DNA of 64,000 nt from Brachypodium distachyon. Its lineage: Eukaryota; Streptophyta; Magnoliopsida; Poales; Poaceae. This document shows positions 47,450 to 61,700 of this stretch, one piece after another (positions within the stretch are counted from its first letter, which is position 1; the number at the start of each line of letters is the position of its first letter). The stretch lies in NCBI RefSeq assembly GCF_000005505.3, contig NC_016132.3, positions 48,188,914-48,252,913 of the forward strand, in the 5' to 3' direction. The notes beneath the pieces were generated by a model that was not told the DNA's origin, did no database searches, and was given only the letters and a program-made list of their open reading frames with translations. The position numbers and the translations under genes were made by a program.

Positions 47450-50400
47450 ATGTCGGCAGCTAGCTGGAGCATTCCGGCGATCCCGCGGGCGGCCCCGCCG
47501 GCCAGGGGCGGGCTGCCCGGGGACGCCTTCCTGGTGGCCGCGCGGCCGGGGCCGGGCCGGCGCCGTGCCGCTCCTGGTAGGAGATTGAGGCTCAGAGGCG
47601 GAGGCGTCGTCGTGGCCCGCGCTGGTGCGGCGGAGGTGCCCGTGACTCACCCCGAAGAGTCCGGAGTGGTGTTCTCCGAGAAGTTCCCCTTGCGCCGATG
47701 CAAAACTGTAACTCGCTCTATACACCCCGTCGTGTGGTGATTTGTGTAACTTCCTCTTCTGTTTTTGGCTGGTGCCTGGTGATGAATTTGTTCTCGTGTC
47801 CAGGTCCAAGGTAAGGCATGGGCGAGGGTCGTTGCGGAGCCGGATGGGGAAGGGATGTGCAAGATCGTTATCGGCTGCGATGTAGAGGGCAAGTGGGTGC
47901 TGCACTGGGGTGTCTCCTACGATGGTGAGCAGGGAAGGTAAAGTATGTTCCTAATGTTCTTCTTCTTTTTATCTGGGGATGGGGAGGAGTGATTTGTGCA
48001 TTATGAAGAGGGATAGATGGGATGTGATTAGTCTGGCAAGTTTGCCCACGTTATCAGTGAGGTTTTGCTTGCAATATCAACGCAGCGTCACTGACGCAGG
48101 TTGACCCCTTCGCGAAAGGTACAACATGCATTGTTTGGTTTGGCTTTAGATTCGTTTATGCAAAGATTCATTAAAAGAACATGTTGCCATGCAGTTGTTC
48201 CTACACAGTTCTCAATGAAAACGGGGCCGGCATAGGAACTACTCCGTTTTTCCAATGGTTCTCACTTTGGACCAATCGTCAATGCTTTAAAAGCACATGC
48301 TAGTTAATAAATGCATGTTTGCAAAATTGGCTGGAGATGTTCGCATAGTTCGTTAGTAATGTTTGTGTGTTATGTCTCCTTGTCTTTGGTTCCTTTATTT
48401 TCTGCGATTGCAGTCCGACAGTATATAGACACGGACTATATATAATATAAATTTTACAAAGTCAGGCATCAAAGTGTGACCTTTGAGGATCGAACTCTGG
48501 TGGGCTGCCAGCATACCTCGCTGGCTGACCACCCAAGCTATGCTTGGTTCTCTCGTCTTTGGTGTGATCTTGATAGTAATAATTTGTCATGGCATATTTA
48601 CTAAAGATTTTGGATTTTTTTCTGTATGTATTCAAGCTTGCGCTTCAATCCTTACATCTCCTTACAAAAAACGGAAAATGGCAATCATTTCCTTCAGGTC
48701 CCACCTCGACAAAAGAATTTGTATAACCAATTCATCTTATCCTCTTTATCTATTGCAGAGAATGGGATCAACCTCCTTCGGAAGTTAGACCTCCTGGTTC
48801 AGTTACAATCAAGGTTGTTCTAATCCTGTAAACACTTCGAAGCACTCAGATTTTTTTCATCTACTGGCACTGGCATATGGGTGTCTGTGTGACACAAACT
48901 TGCTAGGAACATCTTTCTTTATCCATTATTCTAATAATTTAGATTTCCAGTTGCTGAATAATGTTTGAAACTTTCAGGATTATGCAATTGAAACACCACT
49001 GGTGGGTTCTCCCAATTCAGAAGGACATATGGTTCATGAAGTGGAAATCAAATTCAATCAGGACACTCCAATTGCCATTATCAATTTTGTTCTAAAGGTT
49101 CAATACTGTGTTTCTTAGGCAATACAATTGCATTGCTGTCAATTTATTTAATTATTTCCTAGGCAATACTATGTTTCTTAAGTTCGTACATCCTCTAGTT
49201 GTCTAAGGAAAGTTGTGTGTACTAGAGACATGTATATCTGCATACTGAATGCAATACAAACACATGCCTCATCCAAGCTGATTATTTTGATAAATCCATA
49301 TGTTAGTTAAGTTCCGTGCATTACTCTGGTTCTTGTAGGTCTTAAGGGTTACTCAGCTTTCAGTTTTAGTGTCTCAGTTGATTTTTGCTTTGTTAGGAAG
49401 AGGAAACAGGTGCATGGTTTCAACATAAGGGCGGGGATTTCAGAATACCCTTAAGTGGGTCCCTCGAGGATGGAGATCCATTCGGAGCACAACAAGATAC
49501 TGTACACCCAGGTTATTCTCAATGATATTACTTTCTCATGGAGTACTCCCTCCGATCCATAATAACTGTCTTGGATTTAGTACAAACTTTGTACTAAAAA
49601 ATCCAAGGCACTTTTTATGGATTGGAGGGAGTATTATAGTAGTGGTTTAGTTAGTCTGTCCTGTTTGATTGGTTTGGTTGTCAGGTTAGATAAATGATTT
49701 TTCTTCTATAAGGAAGTAGTTAATAGAATTGTGAGATATGTACTTATTTTGGCATTAGAACCTATGTAACAGGATATTTTGAACATCATTACTTATTCTG
49801 TCCACTATGAAGAACTAAAGACCCGAACCCCTAACATTGGTGCTATGATACCATGCTATGAATGCAACTTGTTGTATTGCGCAGTCCCAAAGTGCGAAAA
49901 TATAATACAAGGATTCAAGTACACACCCAAACCATAGACCGATAGGAAAGTGACAAAATGCCCTTAACAGAATGAATACTGCTACATGACAATGTGCTCC
50001 TTTTTCAGCTTCGATGTTTTGTGGCCACAGAATTTCTGGAAGTATCTTTCACCACAGTGCGCATAGTGCATTCTCCGTGTTATCCCGTCTGATTATTCTC
50101 CGAGTCATAGAACATTAACATGCAAACTATGAATTTTCACTTGCATAAACCAAGGAAGTTTCCTTTTGAGCAATCATAGTTGCAAGCAACTGCTGCAAAA
50201 ATTGCCAACATGTATAATGTGGTACCCGTACCGCTTATCATTCTGCTGTTTCATTGTTGGCCTTGTGGATGACCACCTCCTTAGCCATCAAGTCAACTGT
50301 TGTTTTGCACTAATCAGTAGCATTCTCATGGAATTGCATGGTATTGGCTTTCACAAGCTCGGGTTCTTGGGGCCTTCAAGGAAAGTTGTCTAACATATTG

Positions 50401-53400
50401 AGTTCTCTTATGTTAGGAGCAAAACCTGAAGGATCTAGTGCTCAGCCACAAGAAACTGTCCCTGGAGATAAAGGTCCAAGTGTAAAACGTATTTCAGAGT
50501 TCTATGGGGAATATCCCATCTTAAAATCAGAGTATGTTCAGAATTTTGTATCTGTTACTGTGACGGAAAACAGTGAAACGGATAAAAGTCTTGTGGAATT
50601 TGACACTGACATTACTGGCCAAGTTATCATTCATTGGGGAGTTTGCAAAGACAATACTATGACATGGGAAATCCCATCAGAACCTCATCCACCAAAAACA
50701 AAGATTTTCCGACAGAAAGCTCTTCAGACCTTGCTACAGGTGAGGACATAATCTTTAAACCTTGGTAGAGACAGAGAGATGAAATTGAATGATATTAAGC
50801 TAAACATACATAATGTACTAACGAGCTTTGCTCTGTAATAACTGGCATGCAAATGCATTTTGCAAACGTAAAATCACATAGTGCCACCTGTACATTTTTC
50901 TTCTTCTTATTCAACAAGCATTCTAGCATCGGGGAAATATATACCATTTGCAATTTGGAAATGGTATGGACTAGAATTCATCACCGGAGCGTAGATTGAA
51001 CTGGTAAATTATGACAGGTGGCCACTATTAATTATCCATTAAATAAAATTAACTATTTTCATTTTGAAATGCATGATTTTTTCTGTGGTGCCTTTTTTTG
51101 GCCAAAAATGGAGTAAGGGTGGGTTTGGTACTTCGGTATTATTCACTGTTCCACAAACTTGTGTTTACTCTTCAAAATTTTCTTTAAATAATTTTTTGAT
51201 ATCTTCAACATCTTATTTGAATAATTTTTGATATCTTTCCAAGATATTGCTCTGTAATATTATTCCTTTGCTAAGAGGGTTATTTTTTACCGTGGCCCTT
51301 TTACTAGGAAAATTGTACAAAGCAAGCTCAGTTCTCTTAAATCTGAAGGATATTTGGAAACTGAATTTATTGAAATAATAAAGTTGACCCCTTAATGCAT
51401 TTGTTTCTGTCTCTTTCATAATCCCGTTATCGATTGCTTGAGTTGTTTTGGGGTTAGTCAAGTGAGGATTAATAGTCTATTTCGAAGTGGCTTGCTTTCA
51501 ACTAAAATTATATCTTCAATGAACACATGAGCGTTTTTTTTTTGGAGTTTTCACAATATGTGTTCTGTGAGTTCTACCAAAATTTATCTTTCTTGTTGCC
51601 TTTTCCATTCTTTAGAGCATTTACATGTGTTCTTATTGAGATTCAATAAATTCAGCTGCTTGAATATCTGTTAACTACTCCTCTTCACACCTCTTACCTC
51701 ATACTGCAGCAAAAAACTGATGGAACAGGCAACACTATATCATTCTTACTGAATGCAGACTATTCTGGTCTTGTTTTTGTGCTCAAACTTGATGAGTATA
51801 CTTGGTTGAGAAATGTAGATAATGGATTTGATTTCTATATTCCCCTTAAAGAGCCTCATAAGTCTGATGAACAGAAAGTTGATGATAAGTCTGCACAAAC
51901 TGATGGCTTAATCGGTGATATAAGAAATCTGGTTGTTGGCCTATCATCTAGAAGGGGTCAGCGAGCAAAGAATAAAGTACTGCAAGAAGATATCCTGCAA
52001 GAAATTGAGAGGTTAGCAGCCGAAGCTTATAGCATTTTTAGGAGCCCCACTATTGATGCTGTAGAGGACTCTGTTTACATCGATGACCCAGCAACTGTGA
52101 AGCCAGCTTGTTCTGGCACTGGATCTGGATTTGAAATACTGTGCCAAGGATTTAACTGGGAATCACATAAGTCAGGGAAATGGTATGTTGAACTTGGTGC
52201 AAAGGCCAAGGAGTTGGCATCCCTGGGGTTCACCATTGTTTGGTCACCACCACCTACTGATTCTGTATCACCTGAAGGATACATGCCAAGGGATTTATAT
52301 AATCTGAATTCCAGGTATATTTCTTTGTGCAAATTCATTATAATCCTTAAGATAATTGTTCTTTGAAGATTGAATATATAAGTAACATTACCTCATTTAT
52401 TTAATCTATTTATGTTTTCTATCATAGATTTTCCTTTACTGGTCACTTATACTGGATGTCAGTCTGTAGAAGCGTGAACTAGTACTGATTTTGCATTCTG
52501 AGCTTGAACCAAATAAGTAAACTTGATTAACAAAGCCCACATGCTGAATTTCTCAGTATAATTTGTGCGAGATGCAAATTGTTGATGCTAGCAGTTATCC
52601 TTAAGATATAACATCTTCAGGTTGTCTATTTTGTATCATATAATGCTTTTCCTAGTTCAGAATTTCTGAACTTAATCAGTAAGTACAACACTATTCAGTT
52701 AGTAGAATACTAATGGCTGTTGATCCTTTGTATATGCACTAAATATTTGTGACCTTGTGCCTCTGTTATGATATTATTTCCTGAACTTCTTTGGTCTTGA
52801 GCTAGAAGTTCAGCAAAGCAATGTCTCATTGTATACCTATCAGAAATTACATCCTGCATAGGTTTTTTCCCTTTCTTCTTTTTCAGCCTTCTTGAGGCTT
52901 GCTTCTTGTTTTGTCTTTCTTTTTTTCTTGCTGCTCGGCCATTGGCTGTTGTACTTTCGCCTTCTTGGCGCTTCTTCTAATAAAAATGACACGCGAGAAA
53001 AAAGGAAAGTTGTTAATGATTTTGCTTGCGCAAAGTCGAGTCTATTACTCTAATGCATGCCAATATGAAAACTGCAAGAAAAAAGACAAGAAAAATGGTG
53101 GTTGCTGAGTTACTGGTGAATTGATTTTTGATTAGGTACTTTCGTACTCCTCATGAATGAACTAGTCAGGTACTGCATGTTTTGAATTAGATGACTGATG
53201 GGGAGTATCTAGTTAATATTGTGACTCTATGTAATTTATATAGTCTACTTATTATTCAGAATAGTTTACTACTAAATTATCAGTGTAGAAACATACTACA
53301 CTAGCACGTGAGAAATAAGTGAGAAAGATACTGCTGTTGCAAAATTATACTGAGCTTGTTTTTCCTTCCAAGCTTATCTCAAGCTCGTTATGCGAGCTGA

Positions 53401-56400
53401 TGCTAAGCATTACTGTGATATCATCGATGTTTCAGATATGGAACCATAGAAGAGTTGAAGCAGCTTGTGAATATTTTCCATGAAGCTGGTGTGAAGGTTC
53501 TTGGTGATGCTGTCCTAAATCATAGGTGTGCTCAGTTTCAGAATCAAAATGGGGTCTGGAATATTTTTGGTGGACGTATTAATTGGGATGATCGAGCAGT
53601 CGTTGCTGATGACCCACATTTCCAGGTGAGGCCTCTCCTTGCTAACTGAATTTAATTAGCTTGGAATATGCCATTCTTTGACATTCATTTTGATTCTCTA
53701 ATATCATCACCTATTGTGTTTATTTGGATCCTCCATTGCAGCGCTATAATTTGCATACATAAAATGAGTTACACCATTCTTCAGCACAAACTGTAATTTC
53801 ATTTCACCGGTATTTAACCTCAGTGGGGTTTGCTGAAGTTATGCAGACAATAGCTTAATTCAACAAACAAAATGATACTTGAAGGTAGTCACACTCTCAC
53901 TGAGTGACCTGCAAATTCCGTTTAATTCTGCACTTTTTTAATGGTGTATTTTTTACCTTTTGGCCATTAAAAATAAATGCACAAATCAGCATTCACACTT
54001 AAGTTGTGTAAAGAACATGGAACTTGAAAAACTCCCACCTTCAGCAGCCAATTGAAAATTACAAGGTTGTTCTACATATTTAACCATTTTTTTCACTTAA
54101 ATTATGCAGGATGTAATTTCTGTTAACCCTTTGTATGTCTGTGGTAAAACTCTTGTGCGTGTAGGGAAGAGGAAACAAGAGCAGTGGAGATAATTTCCAT
54201 GCTGCACCAAACATTGATCACTCACAAGACTTTGTGAGGAATGATCTTAAAGAATGGCTTTGCTGGATGAGGTCTGTTGTACTTTCATTTCTTCGTCAAA
54301 GAACTGTTTGTTAGTACTCGCTCAATTTTTTTATAATGCAGCACTCCAATAGCACAAACTAAATAGACTCTATGTGCATGCATGATTTAGATACGGAGTA
54401 TCTAATGTACAACTAACTGATGTCCTCAACTTTGGCAATGAAAATTACCGTGAATTGGTCTGGATACTGTGTGAATGCACCACAGAATTGGTGGTCAGGG
54501 ATAGAGTGGGATATTATCACAGAAGAAGACAAGAGGCAGATAAATGCATAAGGAATTAAGAGTTCCAGTCATTCGATGCCCTTGGTATTATATAGCGTCC
54601 CTATAAATAGTGTTCTATCTACACCAATACAACCCAACATGGCCTACTTCCTTAAAAACAAAGTGAGAAGAAAACTCAAGATGGCTTGACACACAGCCCA
54701 ACACACTCCAGAATAACTTCAGAGCTCAGTGAGCCCACTTATCTAACTTGGCACTTCCTTTCCCGTGTGTGCTTCCCTGGCCGCCTGTTTCCTTAAAAAT
54801 TAGCTAAGGATTTGTTGGCCCATGGCTGGCCAAAAAGTTGGCAAGAATTATGAAGAGAGATGCGAGGTGGTTGGCAAGTTTTCATTGGAAACCAAAATTT
54901 AGCTACCAACCAAACAAAACCAACATTTTAGTTGTCAAAATTCTCGCAAGTCAAATTTTGGCAAGATCCAAATACACCCATGTAAAAATTTTCTTGCCTC
55001 ACACAACGAATTATTTTGAAAGATTGATTTTTCTTATAACTATAATACATTAGCGTGTAATATGTTTCCTCTAATTCTAACTTGTTGCTTGGATATAGGT
55101 TTAGTGAAACTCTTGGAACTTCGACTATTAATATATTTTAAATATTTATGTTGGACACAAGATTTTTTTCTCGAAAAGTAATTTCATAAATATTTATAGT
55201 ATTAATAGATTTCATAAATAAATTACAGTATTAAGTGGTAAAAGTTGTGTTTTGTGGACTGTCAAAGTTGTGTTTTGGAGACTGAGCAGTTTATGCTTTT
55301 CGAGAAAACTCATCAGTTTATGCTAGAGAGTGAGCAGTATAAAATAAGGGTGTGGTGACCTTAGGAAAAACACACAATTCCAACAAATATTTCGGTGTAC
55401 CACCAGACTCTTTTTGTACCGAGCCACCAGACATTTTACATACTCTAAAAGATGAATTAGTAGACCAGGCCTGGCTGTATTTGCCTTTGAGATGATTGAT
55501 CCTGTAAGTTTATGTAGTTGTGTTTTGCTAGCTTGTTAAGAAAGAACCATGAAACATACCTACTCCCTCCGTTCCTAAATACTTGTCGCTGTTTTAGTAC
55601 AAGTTTGCACTAAAACAGTGACAAGTATTTAGGAACGGAGGGAGTACTAAATAGGCATGGAAAATCAAGTTATTGCTGCAGCTTATACGTCCAATTTTAA
55701 GACGGAAATTGTTTCTTGGATGAGCAGCACATATTTGTTCCTTTCTTTCGAGACAGGACATGTGATGTTCCACTATTTTAGCTGATAAATCTTGGTGTGA
55801 TTGGTTTTTCATTAACTGTGCAAGATAAATTGAATTATAGAACATGGGACCTATGTCTTGCACAAAATATCAGCATTGCATATTTTATTCAGTTGTTCCG
55901 CTCAACTTGCAGAAAGGAAGTTGGATATGATGGATGGAGGCTTGATTTTGTTCGTGGTTTCTGGGGTGGATATGTCAAAGACTATCTCGAAGCAAGTGAA
56001 CCATACTTTGCAGTAGGAGAGTACTGGGACTCTCTCAGTTACACTTACGGTGAAATGGATTATAATCAAGATGCTCACAGGCAGAGAATTGTTGACTGGA
56101 TAAATGCTACAAGTGGAACTGCTGGTGCATTTGATGTGACCACTAAAGGAATACTACATATGGTAAGATTTGAGCTAAATTTGCTCACGTTTTACTATAT
56201 GCTTATGGGTGGATTTGATAACTTTAGTGGTCATATGCTCTTGAAGGATCGCCTGCCTGCTTGGTTGAATCATGTGTTCTTTTTTCTAGAGGAGGATCAT
56301 ACAATGTTATGAATTGATAATTGGATATTTTCTCTACAATTAGTTGCTATCAACTTTTATTCAAGATGCAGATGCAAATCCGTCATGATGTCAGTTAATT

Positions 56401-57737
56401 AAACTTCCATTTTGCATCTGTTCATGCATCAGTTCTGAAGTGGTTTGCTCATGAGAGTCAGCGTATGAACAATTTTTAGTTACCAGCCTTACCCATTGTT
56501 TCTTTGTGTTGCGGAGTAACCTTGTGTACTCCTGTCCTAGATTCTTCTTCTTCCTATTCTTTATGCATCAGTAATGTGGAACTTCCTTCTGTTTCACAGG
56601 CGCTGGAAAGATCTGAGTATTGGCGCTTATCTGATGAAAAAGGAAAACCCCCTGGAGTATTAGGCTGGTGGCCTTCACGTGCAGTCACATTTATAGAAAA
56701 TCATGACACTGGTTCCACTCAGGTACAATGCAATATCTCTAGATATTGCTCTGAAAAACGTTGAGTATACAAATCAACGTTATCCATATCTCTGGAAAAC
56801 TACTATTGCTCTGAACCAGGGACAAGACATATCCTAGTTTACATGTACTCCTTCCGATCCATAAAAAGTGTCGCCTACTTAGTACAAAATTTGTACTAAC
56901 TTAGTATAAAATGGGCGACACTTTTTATGGATCGAGGGAATATATGCATAGTAATAGTAAAATGTTCTTCGAGTTACATGCCATGCTTGGTATTCTGACT
57001 ATTCTGATGCATCAATTCTTAATAACGATCAGGGTGTGGCCGCTTTATACTTATTTATTTAATATTGCTCAAATTTATTTTTGAAATAAATACTCCTACA
57101 TCTTTCTTACTCCATCATTGTTGAAGTCTTGTGAATCTGGAATGCTCTAATCATTTGAATTCTGGTAAAGTGAATTAAGGTCCAATTATATTCTAAGAAA
57201 ACCGTCATACATATCCATCACCCTCTCAAATTACAACATGTCCTACTTGATCCTCCTAACGTTGTTTTTGGTGTATCTGTAGGGTCATTGGAGATTCCCC
57301 TATGGTATGGAGATGCAAGGATATGTTTATATCTTGACGCACCCTGGCACTCCTGCAGTCTTTTATGATCATGTCTTTTCACACTTACAGCAAGATATTG
57401 CTAAATTAATCTCTGTCAGACGCCGGCTAAAGATCCACTGCCGCAGCAAGGTATATAACATGCACAGAAAGTGACTAAATCGTTTCCTATTTTTTTCCCT
57501 CCCTTCTATGCCATGTTTGTGTACAGGATGGACGTTTTTTCTCTTCTAAAATTGCATGTGATATATGTCCATTTTCAGATCAAGATACTCAAGGCAGAAC
57601 AGAATTTATATGCGGCGGAGATTGATGAGAAGGTAACAATGAAGATTGGCTCGGGACATTTTGAGCCAACTGGTCCCATAAACTGGATTGTTGCTGTTGA
57701 GGGACAAGATTACAAGATCTGGGAAGCGTCGTCGTAG
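47450..57737 (+). CDS. AMY3: Plastid alpha-amylase, AMY3 type (CBM45-like plus GH13)
   Basis: Thirteen exons: 47450-47707, 47804-47937, 48759-48813, 48978-49097, 49397-49511, 50417-50739, 51710-52314, 53436-53625, 54165-54271, 55913-56162, 56600-56722, 57283-57450, 57579-57737; 868 residues (Arabidopsis AMY3 is similar in length). It hydrolyses alpha-1,4 bonds in chloroplast starch. Residues 1-60 are an Ala/Arg/Gly-rich transit-peptide-like region. Two starch-binding CBM45-like modules follow (core [13 protein letters not shown] and [20 protein letters not shown]), then GH13 from about residue 470. Catalytic residues are present: Asp647 in GWRLDFVRG, Glu672 in VGEYWD, Asp755 in FIENHDTG; region I reads DAVLNHR. 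The first exon is very GC-rich, later exons are not. Three introns carry Stowaway elements. Confidence 0.96.
49546..49631. mobile_element. Stowaway-like MITE in AMY3 intron 5
   Basis: 86-bp palindrome from CTCCCTCCGATCCATAATAA to TTTTTATGGATTGGAGGGAG, flanked by TA on both sides. It starts only 34 bases after the exon 5 donor. Confidence 0.9.
55563..55644. mobile_element. Stowaway-like MITE in AMY3 intron 9
   Basis: 82-bp almost perfect palindrome, CTCCCTCCGTTCCTAAATAC to GTATTTAGGAACGGAGGGAG, TA on both sides. The near-perfect arms suggest a young copy. Confidence 0.92.
56848..56940. mobile_element. Stowaway-like MITE in AMY3 intron 11
   Basis: 93-bp palindrome, CTCCTTCCGATCCATAAAAA to TTTTTATGGATCGAGGGAA, with TA flanks. 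Internal sequence (GTGTCGCC...TTAGTACAAAAT) matches the copies at 3526 and 60515, so these belong to one family. Confidence 0.88.
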
Positions 57738-58701
57738 ACTCTGCCGCACGCATCAGTTCCAGATTACGACCACTCAGTATATAGCTCAGAGGAGCAAAAT
57801 TAATACTAGGACGAGCTGATGGCATCAAGCTAGGACGAGATGATGGCATTAGAACAGAGAGTGTCTGATGCCGCTGCTGGTCTCTCCTGCAGCAAGGCTT
57901 TCACTGAAGTGAAATTATATGCATACAATTGAACATTTTTTTATCTATGCAAAATTTCCTGCTTATTGCAGAGATCACTCCACTTTGTTGGATCTATGTA
58001 AGACCATACACTTGCAGTAAATAAAGTACGGAGTACTACATTAATATTCAAGTAAAATTTTCAAAGTCAGTCCCAGATTCCCAGTGTGTTTTCTCCAAAC
58101 AGTTCGGATCATTTCAATAATAACAAGTTTGATCTGTTCTATCGAGGTGTATGGTTTGAATCCATCTAGTCCCAACACGTTCTACCTGGTGTATGGTTTG
58201 AATCCATCTAGTCCCAACACGTTCTACCTTTTCTTTTTGTGTAGATATCCTCTCTTTTTTCCTCTTGTATAGTTTACGTTCTTTATAGACTGGACACTGG
58301 ACAGTCGGTCGGTCTGTAGAACAGAGATAAAAGTATGTCACAAATGCATTACCAGAGTAGAAGAGGGATTTGCTAATTTCGAGGATACAAATTACGAGAA
58401 GAGTATCAAGACAGAAATCGAGTAAAGCAGTTACAAGATTAGGAAGAAACAACGACACGAGTTGCTAGAATCACTGATATAGTTCGAACATCTGAAACAG
58501 GCTATGGACATCGGGCAGATACTAGTGTTCGACCACCAAAGGACTACTTTGCAGAATCGAGACCAAAATTCGAGCCAAAAGGTTAATCAGACTTGTTTTC
58601 ACACGACCTGAGGTGCTGATATGGGATGCAAACAAAAAGATACTAAACTAGAGAACCACCAATCCACCATCCTAACACTAGAGAAGGGGTCAGCATCGTC
58701 A
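57738..58701. other. 3' intergenic region between convergent AMY3 and VDAC genes
   Basis: Under 1 kb separates the two stop codons, so both 3' untranslated regions and terminators must fit here. The only structure I see is a perfect 42-bp tandem duplication (58146-58229). Confidence 0.6.
58146..58229. repeat. Perfect 42-bp tandem duplication
   Basis: Two adjacent identical 42-base units (58146-58187, 58188-58229), each containing GGTTTGAATCCATCTAGTCC. They lie between the AMY3 and VDAC 3' ends, probably non-coding. The exact identity implies a recent event or an assembly duplication. Confidence 0.93.
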
Positions 58702-61700
58702 TCAAGGCTCAAGCACCAGAGATAGCCCGATTTTGGAGCTCTTGTCGATAGCCTTGGTGTCGACTTCAGTGGAGAGGGCGAGGAACGACTTGGGCCTCCA
58801 CTCGTGCTGGATGAGGGTGCTGACCATGCCCAAGTTGTTGTAGCGCAACTTGGCAGTGGTGAGAGGGTCCAAGGAATACTGCGATCCAAAGGTGAAGGTG
58901 TTCTCCTTGCTCGAGAAGCTGTGGGTCACCTCTGCTCCAACAGCCGTCTCTTTGTTCACCGAGTGGTAGTACGACGCAGTGAGACTGTCCCCTTTGTTGT
59001 TCCTGAAAAGAGGAGTCATTCCACATTCATACCCAAAACGACATGTAGTTCATGCATGGATGTAAGAGAGGCAAAAAAAAAAGATAACTAAACGAGTGCT
59101 CTTAGGCCCTTCCAAAATAACTGTGGCTTAAGATGGTTCAGAGAAGGCAGTTTAGAGAAGGCATCTTCACAGAAAGTTAAGCAATGAAAACATTTGAGAC
59201 ACCCGCAATTCATTAAGTAATTTACAGAAGAAAACACTTACAGCATCACAGCAGCAGAAAGATCTTCATTGGTGAGACTCACACCAGCATTGTACTTGGT
59301 GAAATTCCCAGTTGCACTATCATAGGCAACATCAGCACCAGCAGCAAGAGCTTTGTTGCCAAACACACCAGAAAGGTTAATTAGAGGTTTTGAGTTCAAG
59401 CCAACAGAGACATTGAGACCAGCGTAATCATGCAAGTACTGGACTTCAACCTGCAAGAACAAGGTACAGAGTAAAAAACAAAAATCAATTTGAACTAGAA
59501 AAGCCCAAACAAATCTGGAAATATGAAGTTCTGTACCTTCCCAGCAGTCTGATTTGGAAAAGGAATGGTTACAATCTTCTTCAAGCCTACCAAACCAAGA
59601 TCTTCAGTTGTGGTTGTGATTAACACCTGAAAAAGATAGATCACTAATTAGTCAGCAGTGTAGAAATAGTTAATTAGAACTTCAGGTGGTTCATCTTGAG
59701 AATATTTACTTTCTCTTACAATAACGTTTGATAAGGAAAATGATGTATCGAGAAACTTACTTCAGAGTCTGTAGTTGCTTTCACATCCACTTTGACATTG
59801 TTGAACTTAAACTGGGTCTTGATGTCGCCAAGGATAGCTTCATTTTTCTTTGTGCTTGTAGCAGTGATTGCCTGTAGACAGTAATGTATTTAGAATTAAA
59901 AATTAGCAGGGGCTGAACATTGCAAAGATATCACAGATGAGACAAATATATGGACAGAAACTGGATAAAAATTAAGAAACGATAGGTTAAGTTCAGCATG
60001 GAGTTATAGACATTGGGCAGCGGTGTGGCAAACACAAAGGCAATAGACAACCAGACATACAATTGCTAACGTTACAAGCTTAGACAAAAGACATTATTGG
60101 TCATTGTAATCATACTCCCTTCTGTAATATTGTGCTGGATTTCCAGATTTCCTTTTTTTGCGCATGGATTTCCAGATTTCCAGGGCCATTGAGATACAAC
60201 AAGAGAATACATACCAAAAAAGAAAATATCATTTATCATAAAATAGATATATCCACTGTGCGGTTTTGGCATTTGAACAACGTCAGTTAACAACAGAACA
60301 AAAAAGCACTGAAGGTGTGCTTGGATTTGTCAGACTCAGATTCTATCGGATAACAAAGTATCGATTTGTGCACTATAAGATATCTGATTCCCAGAAGAAA
60401 GAAAAGACTCTAAGAAATAGAAGAACAGTAGACAAAGTGAACCAACATATATTAACAATAGTCCTGCCAAAATAAACCTACACATTCTAGAATTATTTGT
60501 CTCGTTACATTCTACTCCCTCCATAAAAAAGTGACATCCACTTACTACAAAAATTGTACTAACTTAGTACAAAATGGGCGACACTTTTTATGGATCAGAG
60601 GGAGTACTTGTTAACTCTTTCACAGTTAAGAAATCTAATTGCACACTTTGGTGCGTGCTCGAGAAAAATAATACATGTTAGATATTCTACATTGGTAAGT
60701 TACATGAACATAATTCAGTTAAAGAACACAACACGAATTTATCTGGGTACAAACACAATCTCTGAATCCAAGTATGTACAAATGCAATCATATCTGAATT
60801 CTAAACATCAAATTCTAAAGATCCAAAAACAATTCATCGTGATGTATTAACACCCCATGTAGATGTGACGCAAAGAAACGATGCACAAAGGCATATAGTG
60901 CATGGCATTGGCACCAGATCAGTTACAGGTTTGTGTACCATGCAAAACTGCAAATACTAGAGCAGTATTCTATCCAGTAGTTATTAGAACAATAAGTCTG
61001 CTCCAAACCCAAATGTGACTTCCATTAAAGCTAGGATCAATGAAAACCATCAATAAGTGCGCAACACTGCATGCACGCCAGAGTTGCATGAAGATTCACG
61101 AAATAATTGAACCAAATTGAAACTGCAATCAAAAAACATTCCAAATGACATATCTTAAACACAATAATTTCACACTCACAACTAGGCCTACTCACAACGA
61201 CCACATGTATTTGTTAATCCAGCACAATTAAAAAAACACAACTAGAAGCTACACAGAAAGTTCATAGGTAGGAGTAACAAAGATAATAAATCTCAGTACC
61301 TGAGACAAAAATCTCGTGCAAAAAACTCAACATCAGTACATCGCGCCTCATCCACCAACTACTCAAAGGCAGTCCAAAATCTCGTGCACTATCCAACTCA
61401 ACTCAAAATTGAACCATTCCTCAAAACCTTTGAACGCCGCCAACTCACAGTTCAATATCGCAAAAACACACATCATCACAAATGCGCGGAAAAATAATAA
61501 TTCGAATCCACCTCAGCGCCAAGTAACACACCTCATCTCAAACCAAAAACCCCAACTAGTCATCCAAAATCCAACTCAAACCACTCTACGCTACGGCATA
61601 AACGATCGAAGCATGCGATCCAAAGCATTCACAGGAAATTAACCACTAAGATCGAGTTAGTACTCACAGCTCCATTATTGGCGCGAGTGGTGAGGGTAAA

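Noticed and set aside
47336..47905. 189-residue minus-strand frame over the AMY3 first exon
   Set aside because: It is antisense to a well-supported coding exon and GC-rich; a shadow frame.
52870..53120. LINE-tail-like sequence in AMY3 intron 7 (T/C-rich run, then AATAAAAATGAC)
   Set aside because: Resembles LINE 3' ends superficially, but I found no target duplication or ORF2 similarity.
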